In this document: piece by piece, positions 32,293 through 40,924 of the stretch
Layout: each line of letters starts with the position of its first letter
Numbering within the stretch: position 1 is the stretch's first letter
Source of the DNA: Longispora sp040681875
GTDB taxonomy: Bacteria; Actinomycetota; Actinomycetes; Mycobacteriales; Micromonosporaceae
Direction: 5' to 3'
Length of the DNA stretch: 64,000 nt
NCBI RefSeq assembly: GCF_040681875.1
Contig: NZ_JBFAZP010000008.1
Coordinates: forward strand, 558,001 to 622,000
Program-made: the position numbers and the translations under genes
The notes under the pieces: model-generated
Databases searched by the model: none
Told to the model about the DNA's origin: nothing
The model's input: only the letters and a program-made list of their open reading frames with translations

Positions 32293-33960
32293 GTGAGGGT
32301 AGACCGCACAACCAGAATGGGCGCGGCGGCCATCGCCGTCGGGCTCACGGCGGCGACGGCGTTCTCGTTGGCGGTGGGACTGCCGGGCTTCGCCGACCCG
32401 CTGCCGGGCGGCCTGGGGCCCTGCGTGCCGGGCAAGTGCCCCGCCAACTGGACTGACCCCAACAGCGACCCCATCGTGTCGTACGACGACGGGATCAACA
32501 CCTTCGTCGGCGCCGACTACCTGGTCCGGGAGAAGGTCGCCGAGTCCGAGGGCAAGATCGTGGTGCTCGGCAACTTCGACATGAACAAGGACACGACCAG
32601 CGGCCTGATCTACAACGTCGGGGTCGTCGGCGCGGGTTCGCGGGTCCCGCCCTCGCCGAACACGGACTACCTCACCGTCGGCGGCAACGTGTCCGTCGCG
32701 GCCAACCAGACGCTGGCGGCCGACGGGGGCGTGGTCAGGTACGCGGGGACGCTGACCGGCAACGTCACCGACACCTCGGTGAAGGACGTCAACGCCGTCG
32801 CCGGGTACGCCAACCTGCGCGGCGAGCTCGAGACCGCCTCGAAGTGCTACGCCGACACCAGTCGGGTCGCCCCGACCGGCACCTTCAAGGTGGAGTTCTC
32901 GACCGCCACCTTCACCGGCGACGGCAGCTCGATGCTCCAGGTGATCAACGTCGACGCCGACATCGTCGCGGCCAACGGCACCAGCGCCGTGGACATGGTC
33001 TTCGCGAACATGCCGGCCGCGGCCACGATCCTGATCAACGTCGTCAAGACCGGCACCCTGATCGTGCGGACCACGAGCGGGGCCGAGGCGAACTGGAAGC
33101 CGTTCCGCCAGAAGCTGCTGTGGAACGTGCCCTCGGCGGACACGATCGCGTTCGACGGGGCCGGCCAGTACCAGGGGAGTGTGCTCGTCGGAAACCCCGC
33201 GAGCATGACCACGGTCCGGATGCCCGGCATGAACGGGCGGTTCTTCACCACGGGCGGGCTGACCCACGCCTCGCTGGTGAGCGGGGGTGGCGGGCAGGAG
33301 CTGCACTCGTATCCGTTCGACGGGGATCTGCCCCGGTGCGGCAACCCGACTCCGACTCCTACGGCGAGCCCGAGCCCTAGCGCCAGCCCGAGCCCGAGCC
33401 CGAGCCCGAGCCCCAGTCCGAGCCCGAGCCCGAGTCCCAGCCCGAGCCCGAGTCCGAGCCCGAGTCCGAGCCTCAGCCCGAGCCCCAGTCCGAGCCCGAG
33501 TCCTAGCCCCAGTCTCAGCCCGAGCCCGAGCCCGAGTCCCAGTCCCAGTCCCAGCCCGAGTCCTAGCCCGAGCCCGAGTCCCAGCCCGAGTCCCAGCCCG
33601 AGCTTGAGTCCGAGTCCTAGCCCGAGCCTGAGTCCTAGCCCGAGCCTGAGTCCTAGCCCGAGCCTGAGTCCTAGTCCGAGCTTGAGTCCGAGCCCGAGTC
33701 TCAGCCCGAGCGCGAGTTCCAGCCCGAGCCCGAGCGCAACGCCCACGGCCACCCCGACGGCCACCCCCACCCCGGTCCCGTCGATGTCCAACGGCCCCAC
33801 GACCGGTACCCCCGTGGTGGTTCCCACCACCCCCGGACCCGGACCCGACGGCCTCGTCGTGACCGGCGGCAGGATCGGGCTCCTGGTCGGAGTGGCCGTG
33901 AGCATGGTCCTGGCGGGTGTGGGCCTGCTGCTCGCACTGCGACGGAGAGTGACCGACTAG
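32293..33960 (+). CDS. Choice-of-anchor A surface protein with Ser-Pro stalk
   Basis: The 555-residue protein starts with a signal peptide (MRVDRTTRMGAAAIAVGLTA, cut near GFA-DP). Residues about 60-330 match the choice-of-anchor A (CAA) domain of bacterial adhesins: INTFVGADYLV, EGKIVVLGNFDMNK, YLTVGGNVSV, and late VFANMPAAATILINV and WNVPSADTIAFDGAGQYQGSVLVGNP. Then comes a stalk of about 130 residues of Ser-Pro repeats and a C-terminal LVVTGG, hydrophobic segment and RRR tail. This looks like a cell-wall sorting signal in which the proline of LPxTG is valine, so it may be sortase-anchored or simply membrane-anchored. The GTG start has a G-rich ribosome binding site. Confidence 0.8.
   Translation: MRVDRTTRMGAAAIAVGLTAATAFSLAVGLPGFADPLPGGLGPCVPGKCPANWTDPNSDPIVSYDDGINTFVGADYLVREKVAESEGKIVVLGNFDMNKDTTSGLIYNVGVVGAGSRVPPSPNTDYLTVGGNVSVAANQTLAADGGVVRYAGTLTGNVTDTSVKDVNAVAGYANLRGELETASKCYADTSRVAPTGTFKVEFSTATFTGDGSSMLQVINVDADIVAANGTSAVDMVFANMPAAATILINVVKTGTLIVRTTSGAEANWKPFRQKLLWNVPSADTIAFDGAGQYQGSVLVGNPASMTTVRMPGMNGRFFTTGGLTHASLVSGGGGQELHSYPFDGDLPRCGNPTPTPTASPSPSASPSPSPSPSPSPSPSPSPSPSPSPSPSPSLSPSPSPSPSPSPSLSPSPSPSPSPSPSPSPSPSPSPSPSPSPSLSPSPSPSLSPSPSLSPSPSLSPSPSLSPSPSLSPSASSSPSPSATPTATPTATPTPVPSMSNGPTTGTPVVVPTTPGPGPDGLVVTGGRIGLLVGVAVSMVLAGVGLLLALRRRVTD
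33361..33745 (+). repeat. Hexanucleotide repeats coding the Ser-Pro stalk
   Basis: About 60 copies of AGCCCG/AGTCCC/AGCCTG-type hexamers, all in frame. Length variation would change stalk length but not the frame. Confidence 0.9.
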
Positions 33961-34094
33961 GGCACTGACCCGACCACCGGAGGCGCGTCCCGAACGCGCC
34001 TCCGGTGGTCCGTGGGACGACACGACCGGCTGGTGGGACGACACGCCGAACGAAAAAAGGTCGCCCCGGTGAGCGGGACGACCGTCGTTCTGTG

Positions 34095-34168
34095 TGCCCC
34101 CGGTGGGATTCGAACCCACACTGGCGGTGGTTTGAGCACCGTGACTCTGCCGATTGGTCTACAGGGGC
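34095..34168 (-). tRNA. tRNA-Leu (anticodon CAA), class-I shape
   Basis: The 74-base minus-strand sequence folds as a full cloverleaf: acceptor GCCCCTG with CGGGGGC (one G-U), a 3-bp D stem GAC/GTC with GG in the loop, anticodon stem CGGTG/CACCG with loop CTCAAAC, a 5-base variable loop CCAGT, and T arm GTGGG-TTCGAAT-CCCAC. The discriminator is A and CCA is not encoded. The anticodon CAA reads UUG, a leucine codon that is rare in this genome, but normal bacterial tRNA-Leu has a long variable arm, which is missing here. The anticodon is clear; the amino acid actually attached is less certain. Confidence 0.85.
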
Positions 34169-34193
34169 GCAAGGCGGGGTTCAGCATACCCAC

Positions 34194-34199
34194 TACGCT
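34194..34199 (+). promoter_or_regulatory. Probable -10 (TACGCT) of the ANTAR regulator gene
   Basis: TACGCT is followed by about 22 bases and CAGGAGG, then GTG at 34238. Confidence 0.45.
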
Positions 34200-34237
34200 G
34201 AGGCCGACAGTAGTGACCCGCCAGGAGGTACCCGACC

Positions 34238-34864
34238 GTGAGTAGCGAAGCCCAGGCCAGCCGGGTTCTGATCGCCGAGGACGAGGCCCTGATCCGGCTC
34301 GACCTCGCCGAGATGCTCACGGAGGAGGGTTATGACGTCGTGGGAGAGGCCGGCGACGGGGAGACGGCGGTCCGACTAGCCGAGGAACTGCGCCCGGATC
34401 TCGTCATCATGGACATCAAGATGCCGATCATGGACGGCATCGCGGCGGCGGAGAAGATCGCCGGCGCGCGGATCGCCCCCGTGGTCATCCTGACCGCGTT
34501 CAGCCAGCGCGACCTCGTCGAGCGGGCCCGGGCGGCCGGGGCGATGGCGTACCTGGTGAAGCCGTTCCAGAAGAGTGACCTGGTTCCGGCCGTGGAGATC
34601 GCGCTGTCCCGGTTCGCGGAGCTGCACGCGCTGGAGTCCGAGGTCGCGAGCCTGACGGACCGGCTGGAGACCCGCAAGGTGGTGGAACGGGCAAAGGGGC
34701 TGTTGATGGCACAGTTCAACATGACCGAACCCCAGGCTTTCCGCTGGATCCAGAGCGCCGCGATGGACCACAGGATGTCCATGCGGCAGGTCTCGGACCG
34801 CATAATCGCTGATCAGACGGGTTCGGACAGCGTCGGTTCCGAAGATCAGCAAAAGAAAACGTAA
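34238..34864 (+). CDS. pdtaR: ANTAR-domain response regulator, PdtaR-like
   Basis: The 208-residue protein has a receiver domain (VLIAEDEALIRLDLAEML, phosphoacceptor Asp59 in LVIMDIKMP, Thr in VVILTAFS, Lys in YLVKPF) and a C-terminal ANTAR domain from about 140 to 200 (LETRKVVERAKGLLMAQFNMTEPQAFRWIQSAAMDHRMSMRQVSDRII). ANTAR proteins bind paired hairpins in nascent RNA and prevent termination. The partner kinase (PdtaS type) is not in the window. Gene position near pyk, liv genes and polA is conserved in actinobacteria. Confidence 0.92.
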   Translation: MSSEAQASRVLIAEDEALIRLDLAEMLTEEGYDVVGEAGDGETAVRLAEELRPDLVIMDIKMPIMDGIAAAEKIAGARIAPVVILTAFSQRDLVERARAAGAMAYLVKPFQKSDLVPAVEIALSRFAELHALESEVASLTDRLETRKVVERAKGLLMAQFNMTEPQAFRWIQSAAMDHRMSMRQVSDRIIADQTGSDSVGSEDQQKKT

Positions 34865-35002
34865 CGTTTTGGGTGTGCCTCGGTGCAAGGTGTTTCCCTC
34901 GGCCCCGATTTCGGAGTAGCTTTCCGCCGCACGGACTGGTGTGTGTCCCCGTTCACATTGCGTGGACCACGCCGGCCAACCGACGGAGGAGGGCTCGGAG
35001 CC

Positions 35003-36160
35003 TTGAGGCAGACATTTGTACGGGCGTTCGGCGGCGCAGCGGTACTCGCGCTCGCCCTGGGCGCCAGCGCCGGCTGCGTGAAGAGCGGCGAAGACGCGAA
35101 CAAGGCGGGCAAGGACTGCAGTGTCAAGATCGCCTTCTTCGGCGCTCTGACCGGTCCGAACGCCGCGCTGGGCATCAACATCCGCGACGGGGCGAAGCTG
35201 GCGATCGACCAGTACAACGCCGCGAAGACCGCGGACAACTGCAAGATCGAGCTCGCGAACAACGACTCGCAGGGTGACGAGAAGGCCGCCCCGGGTATCG
35301 CGGACGCGATCGTGCAGGACACCAAGATCATCGGTGTCGTCGGCCCCGCGTTCTCCGGTGAGTCGAAGGCCGCCAACGGCAAGCTCTCCGACAACGGCGT
35401 CACGATCATCACCCCGTCGGCCACCAACCCGACGCTCGCCGACCAGGGCTGGAAGACGTTCCACCGCGCCCTCGGCAACGACGCGGCGCAGGGCCCGGCG
35501 GCCGGCCGTTACATCAAGGACGTCCTGAAGGCTCAGAAGGTGTTCGTCATCGACGACACCTCCGAGTACGGCAAGGGCCTGGCCGACGAGGTCAAGAAGA
35601 CCGTCACCCCGGTCGCGACCGGTACGACGAGCAAGGGTCAGACCGACTTCTCCGCCCTGATCACCCAGATCAAGTCCTCGGGCGCCGACGCGGTCTACTA
35701 CGGCGGCTACTACGCCGAGGCCGGCCCGTTCGTCAAGCAGCTCCGTGGCCAGGGCGTCAAGGCGACCTTCGTCTCGGGCGACGGCGTCAAGGACGACAAG
35801 TTCATCGAGGGTGCGGGCAAGGACGCGGCTGAGGGCGCGATCCTGACCTGCCCGTGCGTGCCGCCGGACAAGGCCGCCGGTTCGTTCGCCGCGGACTACA
35901 AGAAGGCGACCGGCAACGAGCCGGGCACCTACTCCGCCGAGGCGTACGACGCCGCGAGCATCCTCGTCGCCGCCGTCAAGGCCGGCAACATCACCCGCCC
36001 CAACGTCGAGAAGTTCGTCGACGCGTACAACGGCAAGGGCGTCACCACGACCTTCAAGTTCACCGACAAGGGCGAGATCGACCTCTCCGCCGTCGCCGTG
36101 TGGGCCTACAAGGTCGAGGGCGGCAAGATCGTCGCTCTGCAGGAGATCCCGAAGCCGTAG
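35003..36160 (+). CDS. livJ: Branched-chain amino-acid ABC transporter, substrate-binding lipoprotein
   Basis: I place the start at TTG 35003, behind GGAGGAGGG, because it directly gives a lipoprotein signal peptide (LRQTFVRAFGGAAVLALALG, lipidated cysteine after SAG). The 385-residue protein is a Leu/Ile/Val-binding periplasmic-type fold: VKIAFFGALTGPNAALGINIRDGAKLAIDQ, VGPAFSGESKAANGKL, VTIITPSATNPTLADQGWKTFHR, DDTSEYGKGLADEVKK and YYGGYYAEAGPFVKQLR. It is exported and anchored on the outer face through Lgt. It heads the liv operon, and a strong hairpin between it and livH should raise its level over the permease. Confidence 0.92.
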   Translation: MRQTFVRAFGGAAVLALALGASAGCVKSGEDANKAGKDCSVKIAFFGALTGPNAALGINIRDGAKLAIDQYNAAKTADNCKIELANNDSQGDEKAAPGIADAIVQDTKIIGVVGPAFSGESKAANGKLSDNGVTIITPSATNPTLADQGWKTFHRALGNDAAQGPAAGRYIKDVLKAQKVFVIDDTSEYGKGLADEVKKTVTPVATGTTSKGQTDFSALITQIKSSGADAVYYGGYYAEAGPFVKQLRGQGVKATFVSGDGVKDDKFIEGAGKDAAEGAILTCPCVPPDKAAGSFAADYKKATGNEPGTYSAEAYDAASILVAAVKAGNITRPNVEKFVDAYNGKGVTTTFKFTDKGEIDLSAVAVWAYKVEGGKIVALQEIPKP

Positions 36161-36185
36161 TAGCGCTCAGTTCGACAAGACGGAT

Positions 36186-36215
36186 CTGGCCGGGGGCACG
36201 AGTGCCCCCGGCCAG
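36186..36215 (+). terminator. Partial terminator between livJ and livH
   Basis: A perfect 13-bp stem (CTGGCCGGGGGCA and its complement) with loop CGAG. Located after the binding-protein gene, it probably lets only part of the transcripts continue. Confidence 0.75.
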
Positions 36216-36247
36216 TCCATAAGACAAGGGGCCAGTGGGGGTCTGCT

Positions 36248-37198
36248 GTGCATTTCGATTACTGGTTGGACAATTTCTGGAGCCTGTCGGTCGGGGGGCT
36301 GACTCAGGGCGCCATCTACGCGCTCGTCGCGCTCGGCTACACGCTCGTCTACGGCGTGCTCCGCCTCATCAACTTCGCGCACTCCGAGGTCTTCATGACC
36401 GGGACGTTCGCGGTGATCATCGCCTGGGACATGCTCGGCTACGACCTGAACGCCCAGCGTCCGGGTACCGGCGTGGTGATCGCACTCCTCGTGGCGGGCC
36501 TGGTCGCGGCGTCACTGACATCCGCGGGCACGGCGTTGCTCGTCGAGCGGGTCGCCTACCGGCCCCTCCGGCGGAAGAATCCGCCCTCCCTGGTCTTCCT
36601 GATCACGGCGATCGGCGCCTCGGTGGTGCTGTTCGAGGCCGTGGGTCTGCTGACGGACCGCAAGCTCAAGGGCGCGATCACGCTGGTACAGCCGAAAGAG
36701 GTCTTCTCGCTCTTCGGCGCGTCGGTCGACAACGTCCAGATCATGATCGTCGTCGCGGCGGTCGTGATGATGTTCGGCCTGGAGCAGTTCATCAACCGCA
36801 CCCGGCTCGGCCGGGGCGTGCGCGCCGTGGCCCAGAACCCGGACGCGGCGGCCCTGATGGGCGTCAACCGCGACCGCGTGATCATGCTGATCTTCATGAT
36901 CGGCGGCCTGATGGCCGGCGGCGCCGCGCTGCTGCACATCGTCAAGGTCGGCTCGGCGCAGTACGACGTGGGCTTCCTGCTCGGCGTCAAGGCGTTCGCG
37001 GCGGCCGTGCTCGGCGGCATCGGCAACCTGCGCGGCGCGCTCATCGGCGGCCTGCTGCTCGGCCTCGCCGAGAACTGGGGCGCCGGCATCTTCGGCACGA
37101 TCTGGATGAACGTCGTCCCGTTCGCCGTCCTGGTTCTCATCCTGATGTTCCGGCCGACGGGTCTGCTGGGCGAGTCGATGGGGAGGGCTCGAGCATGA
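36248..37198 (+). CDS. livH: Branched-chain amino-acid ABC transporter permease LivH
   Basis: The 316-residue membrane protein has about eight helices. It shows GGLTQGAIYALVALGYTLVYGVLRLINFAHSEVFMTG at the start, an EAA-like region GRGVRAVAQNPDAAALMGVNRDRVIMLIF that contacts the ATPases, and GVKAFAAAVLGGIGNLRGALIGGLLLGLAE. It forms the channel together with LivM. The start is a GTG; the stop overlaps livM by four bases (ATGA). Confidence 0.93.
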   Translation: MHFDYWLDNFWSLSVGGLTQGAIYALVALGYTLVYGVLRLINFAHSEVFMTGTFAVIIAWDMLGYDLNAQRPGTGVVIALLVAGLVAASLTSAGTALLVERVAYRPLRRKNPPSLVFLITAIGASVVLFEAVGLLTDRKLKGAITLVQPKEVFSLFGASVDNVQIMIVVAAVVMMFGLEQFINRTRLGRGVRAVAQNPDAAALMGVNRDRVIMLIFMIGGLMAGGAALLHIVKVGSAQYDVGFLLGVKAFAAAVLGGIGNLRGALIGGLLLGLAENWGAGIFGTIWMNVVPFAVLVLILMFRPTGLLGESMGRARA

Positions 37199-38349
37199 TC
37201 GACAAGTTGCTGAAGGCCGACGGCCGTCGGCTCGGCTTCCTGGCCAAGATGGGGGACCGCTGGCGGGCGATCCCGAAGGGCTGGCGGTTCGCCGCTGGGC
37301 TCGCGTTCGTCCTGCTGCTGGTGGTGCTGCCCCGGGTCCAGATCCCGATCATCGACCCGATCATCCGGACCACGAAGATCGACTTCACCACGGTGCTGTT
37401 CACGGTCGCGATGTACATCGTCGTCGCGGTGGGCCTCAACGTCGTCATCGGCCTCGCGGGCCTGCTCGACCTCGGTTACATCGGGTTCTTCGCCGTCGGC
37501 GCGTACTCGGTGGCCCTGTTCGGCTCCCCGCAGTCGCCGCTGGCCACCAAGTACCCGTGGCTGATCTGCGTCCCGATCGCCATCGCGGTCACCATGATCT
37601 CCGGGGTGCTGCTCGGCTGGCCCACGCTGCGGGTCCGGGGCGACTACCTCGCCATCGTGACCCTGGGCTTCGGTGAGATCGTCCGGCTCGTCGCGCAGAA
37701 CTCGGCGTTCACGAACGGCCAGCGCGGCATCGGCAACATCCCGTACCCGCCCGGCACCTGGCCGGAGGGCGGGGGCGGCTTCCTCGACCCCGCCTGGGGC
37801 ACGCTGCCCATCTTCGGGTCGGCGACGAGCCTCGGCTGGTACTGGCTCGCCCTCGCCTGCGTCATCCTCTGCATGTACGCCTCGCGCCGCCTGGAGCACA
37901 GCCGGGTCGGCCGGGCGTGGGTCGCGATCCGCGAGGACGAGGACGCCGCCGAGATCATGGGCGTGCAGGCGTTCAAGTTCAAGCTGTGGGCGTTCGCGAT
38001 CGGCGCGGCGCTCGGCGGCCTGGCGGGCGCGCTGTTCGCCGGCAAGCAGGCGTTCATGGGCTCCAACAGCTTCGACCTGCTGACCTCCATCCTGTTCGTC
38101 GCGATGGTCGTGGTCGGCGGTGCCGGCAACCTGGCCGGCGTCACGCTCGGCGCCATCCTGGTGTGGTACCTGCCGGAGCGCCTCCGCGGGATCGAACTGT
38201 TCGGCGTCGAACTCAACACCGGCGAGTACCGGCTGCTGGCCTTCGGTCTGGCACTGATCATCGTCATGACCTTCCGGCCGAAGGGTCTGCTGCCCAAGCG
38301 GTACCGCAGCTCCCAGCCGCCGGTCGTGGCAGAGGAGGCGACCGCGTGA
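37195..38349 (+). CDS. livM: Branched-chain amino-acid ABC transporter permease LivM
   Basis: The 384-residue permease has a charged N-terminus of about 30 residues followed by roughly ten helices. Typical LivM segments are YIVVAVGLNVVIGLAGLLDLGYIGFFAVGAYSVAL, LRVRGDYLAIVTLGFGEIVRLVAQN, and the ATPase-contact region GRAWVAIREDEDAAEIMGVQAFKFKLWAFAIGAALGGLAGALFAG. It is coupled to livH and livG by ATGA- and GTGA-type overlaps. Confidence 0.93.
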   Translation: MIDKLLKADGRRLGFLAKMGDRWRAIPKGWRFAAGLAFVLLLVVLPRVQIPIIDPIIRTTKIDFTTVLFTVAMYIVVAVGLNVVIGLAGLLDLGYIGFFAVGAYSVALFGSPQSPLATKYPWLICVPIAIAVTMISGVLLGWPTLRVRGDYLAIVTLGFGEIVRLVAQNSAFTNGQRGIGNIPYPPGTWPEGGGGFLDPAWGTLPIFGSATSLGWYWLALACVILCMYASRRLEHSRVGRAWVAIREDEDAAEIMGVQAFKFKLWAFAIGAALGGLAGALFAGKQAFMGSNSFDLLTSILFVAMVVVGGAGNLAGVTLGAILVWYLPERLRGIELFGVELNTGEYRLLAFGLALIIVMTFRPKGLLPKRYRSSQPPVVAEEATA

Positions 38350-39272
38350 GCGAGCAGACGAGCACCTCCGTGGCGACCGACGCCCCGACCGAGACCCTGC
38401 TGAGGGTCGACAACGTCACGCTGAAGTTCGGCGGCCTCGTGGCCCTCGACCAGGTCAACTTCGAGGTCCGCAAGGGCGAGATCCTCGGCCTGATCGGGCC
38501 GAACGGCGCGGGCAAGACCACCTGCTTCAACGTGATGACCGGCGTGTACAAGCCGACGTCGGGCCAGGTCACCTTCGACGGTGACCGGGTCAGCGGCAAG
38601 CCCCGGTACGCGATCACCCGGATGGGCATCGCCCGGACGTTCCAGAACATCCGGCTGTTCCCCGAGATGACCGCGCTGGAGAACGTGCTGGTCGGCACGG
38701 ACGTCCGGCACAAGACCAGCGTGCCCGGCGCGCTGTTCCGGATCAGCCGGGTCCGCGGCAACGAGCACACGCTGCCCGTGGTCCCCGAGGGTGGCAACCC
38801 GATCGTGCGTGCCTGGGCGAAGGTCCGGCTGGCGTCCGCGAGGACGTTCGGGGTGTCCCGCTACATCGCCGAGGAGCGCGCCGCGCGGGACAAGGCGCTG
38901 GAGCTGCTGACCTTCGTCGGCATCACCGCGCACGCCGACGAGCAGGCGAAGAACCTGTCCTACGGCGACCAGCGCCGGCTGGAGATCGCCCGGGCGCTGG
39001 CCACCGAGCCGAAGCTGCTCTGCCTGGACGAGCCGGCGGCCGGGTTCAACCCGACCGAGAAGGCCCGGCTGCTGGACCTGATCCGCAAGATCCGCGACCT
39101 GGGCCTGACCGTCCTGCTCATCGAGCACGACATGCGCCTCGTCATGGGGGTCACGGACCGGATCGTCGTGCTGGAGTTCGGCAAGAAGATCGCCGAGGGC
39201 AGTCCGGCGGAGGTCCGGGCGAACCCGAAGGTCGTCGCCGCGTACCTGGGGGTGCCTGAAGATGCTGCTTGA
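38346..39272 (+). CDS. livG: Branched-chain amino-acid ABC transporter ATPase LivG
   Basis: The 308-residue ATPase has Walker A GPNGAGKTT, Q-loop FQNIRLF, signature LSYGDQRRLEIARAL, Walker B LLCLDEPAAGFNPTE and the switch histidine in IEHDMRLVMG. The long insertion between Q-loop and signature (about 110-190) is usual for LivG. It overlaps both neighbours. Confidence 0.94.
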   Translation: MSEQTSTSVATDAPTETLLRVDNVTLKFGGLVALDQVNFEVRKGEILGLIGPNGAGKTTCFNVMTGVYKPTSGQVTFDGDRVSGKPRYAITRMGIARTFQNIRLFPEMTALENVLVGTDVRHKTSVPGALFRISRVRGNEHTLPVVPEGGNPIVRAWAKVRLASARTFGVSRYIAEERAARDKALELLTFVGITAHADEQAKNLSYGDQRRLEIARALATEPKLLCLDEPAAGFNPTEKARLLDLIRKIRDLGLTVLLIEHDMRLVMGVTDRIVVLEFGKKIAEGSPAEVRANPKVVAAYLGVPEDAA

Positions 39273-39972
39273 GATCGAGAACATGTCGCTGCACTACGGC
39301 CGGATCCAGGCCCTGCACGGCATCAGCGTCGAGGTCGGCGAGGGCGAGATCGTGGCCCTGATCGGCGCGAACGGCGCCGGCAAGTCCACCACGATGCGGG
39401 CCATCTCCGGGCTGCGCCCGGTGTCGCAGGGCTCGATCCGGTTCAACGGCAAGGACATCACCAAGGAGCGGGCCGACCGCCGGGTGATCCGCGGGATCAG
39501 CCAGTCGCCGGAGGGCCGGGGCGTGTTCCCGGGCATGACGGTGCTGGAGAACCTGGAGATGGGCTGCTACACCCGTCGGGACAAGGCCGGGATCAAGGCG
39601 GACCTGGAGCGGGTCTTCGGGCTGTTCCCCCGGCTGGCCGAGCGGCGCAAGCAGGTCGGCGGCACCATGTCCGGCGGCGAGCAGCAGATGGTGGCGATCG
39701 GGCGGGCACTGATGGCCCGACCCACGCTGCTCCTGCTCGACGAGCCGTCGATGGGCCTCGCGCCGATCCTGATCCAGCAGATCTTCTCGATCATCACGGA
39801 GATCAACCAGCAGGGTACGACGATCCTGCTGGTGGAGCAGAACGCGCAGCAGGCGCTTTCCCGGGCGCACCGCGCGTACGTCCTGGAAACTGGACGGATC
39901 GTCAAGTCCGGCACCGGTGCCGAGCTGCTCGTCGACCCGTCCGTGCAAGAGGCCTACCTGGGTGTGGCCTGA
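39262..39972 (+). CDS. livF: Branched-chain amino-acid ABC transporter ATPase LivF
   Basis: The 236-residue ATPase has Walker A GANGAGKST, signature MSGGEQQMVAIGRAL, Walker B LLLLDEPSMGLAPI and the switch histidine position replaced by glutamine (LLVEQNAQQAL), as is normal in LivF. It overlaps livG by eleven bases and ends the liv gene set; the next transporter begins 61 bases later with its own ribosome binding site. Confidence 0.94.
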   Translation: MLLEIENMSLHYGRIQALHGISVEVGEGEIVALIGANGAGKSTTMRAISGLRPVSQGSIRFNGKDITKERADRRVIRGISQSPEGRGVFPGMTVLENLEMGCYTRRDKAGIKADLERVFGLFPRLAERRKQVGGTMSGGEQQMVAIGRALMARPTLLLLDEPSMGLAPILIQQIFSIITEINQQGTTILLVEQNAQQALSRAHRAYVLETGRIVKSGTGAELLVDPSVQEAYLGVA

Positions 39973-40033
39973 GCTAGTGCTCGACGTGGCCCGGCCCGCC
40001 CGCCGGGCCACGCAAACTCTGGGAGGAGACCCC

Positions 40034-40924
40034 GTGCGCAAGGTTCTGGCGGTTCTCGGCACGGTCGCCCTGATGGCAGGGATCGCCGGCTGCGGCGAGA
40101 AGGAGAACGCTGCCCCGAAGGCGGACGCCACCGCGAAGACGACGGTCGACAAGGCCCTCGCCGACAAGGTGCCCGCCGCGATCAAGGCCGACGGCAAGAT
40201 CAGCATTGGTGTGGACTCGACGTACCCGCCGAACGAGTACCTGGACGCGGACGGCAAGACCGTGATCGGCTTCGACGTCGAGCTGTTCAACGCCGTCGCC
40301 GCCAAGCTCGGGCTCAAGACGGAGTGGACGACGAGCGCCTTCGACGACATCCTGCCCGGTGTCCAGTCGGGCAAGTACGAGGCCGGCGTCTCCTCGTTCA
40401 CCATCAACGACGAGCGCAAGAAGAACACGCTGATGGTGAGCTACTTCAGCGCCGGCACGCAGTGGATCACCGCGAAGGGCAACCCGCAGAAGGTGTCCCC
40501 GGACGACGCGTGCGGCAAGAAGATCGCCGTGCAGACCGGCACCGTACAGGAGACCGAGGACCTGCCCAAGCGCCAGGCCGCGTGCAAGGCCGCCGGCAAG
40601 CCGGAGATCAAGGTCTCGCCGTACCAGGCCCAGGCCGACGCCACCGCGGCCGTCGCGTCCGGCAAGGACGACGCGATGCTCGCCGACTCCCCGGTGTGCG
40701 TCGACGCGGTCGCCAAGACCGGCGGCAAGCTGGAGCTGCAGGGCAAGATCTACGACTCGGCGCCGTACGGCTGGGTGCTGAACAAGGACCAGCAGGCGTT
40801 CGCCGAGGCGCTGCGCGACGCGCACAAGGCCCTGGTGGCCGACGGCACGTACGACACGATCCTGAAGAAGTGGAACGTGCAGGACGGCAAGCTCCCCGGC
40901 ACCTCGGAGATCAACCCGTCGTGA
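40034..40924 (+). CDS. Amino-acid ABC transporter substrate-binding lipoprotein (family 3)
   Basis: The GTG at 40034 follows GGGAGGAG and gives a lipoprotein signal (VRKVLAVLGTVALMAGIAGC). The 296-residue product is a family 3 solute-binding protein: ISIGVDSTYPPNEYLDADGKTVIGFDVELFNAVAAKLG, DILPGVQSGKYEAGVSSFTINDERKK, GKKIAVQTGTVQE and YGWVLNKDQQAFAEALRDAHKAL. These bind polar amino acids such as glutamate, glutamine, arginine or cystine; the sequence does not settle which. It overlaps the permease gene by four bases. Confidence 0.88.
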   Translation: MRKVLAVLGTVALMAGIAGCGEKENAAPKADATAKTTVDKALADKVPAAIKADGKISIGVDSTYPPNEYLDADGKTVIGFDVELFNAVAAKLGLKTEWTTSAFDDILPGVQSGKYEAGVSSFTINDERKKNTLMVSYFSAGTQWITAKGNPQKVSPDDACGKKIAVQTGTVQETEDLPKRQAACKAAGKPEIKVSPYQAQADATAAVASGKDDAMLADSPVCVDAVAKTGGKLELQGKIYDSAPYGWVLNKDQQAFAEALRDAHKALVADGTYDTILKKWNVQDGKLPGTSEINPS

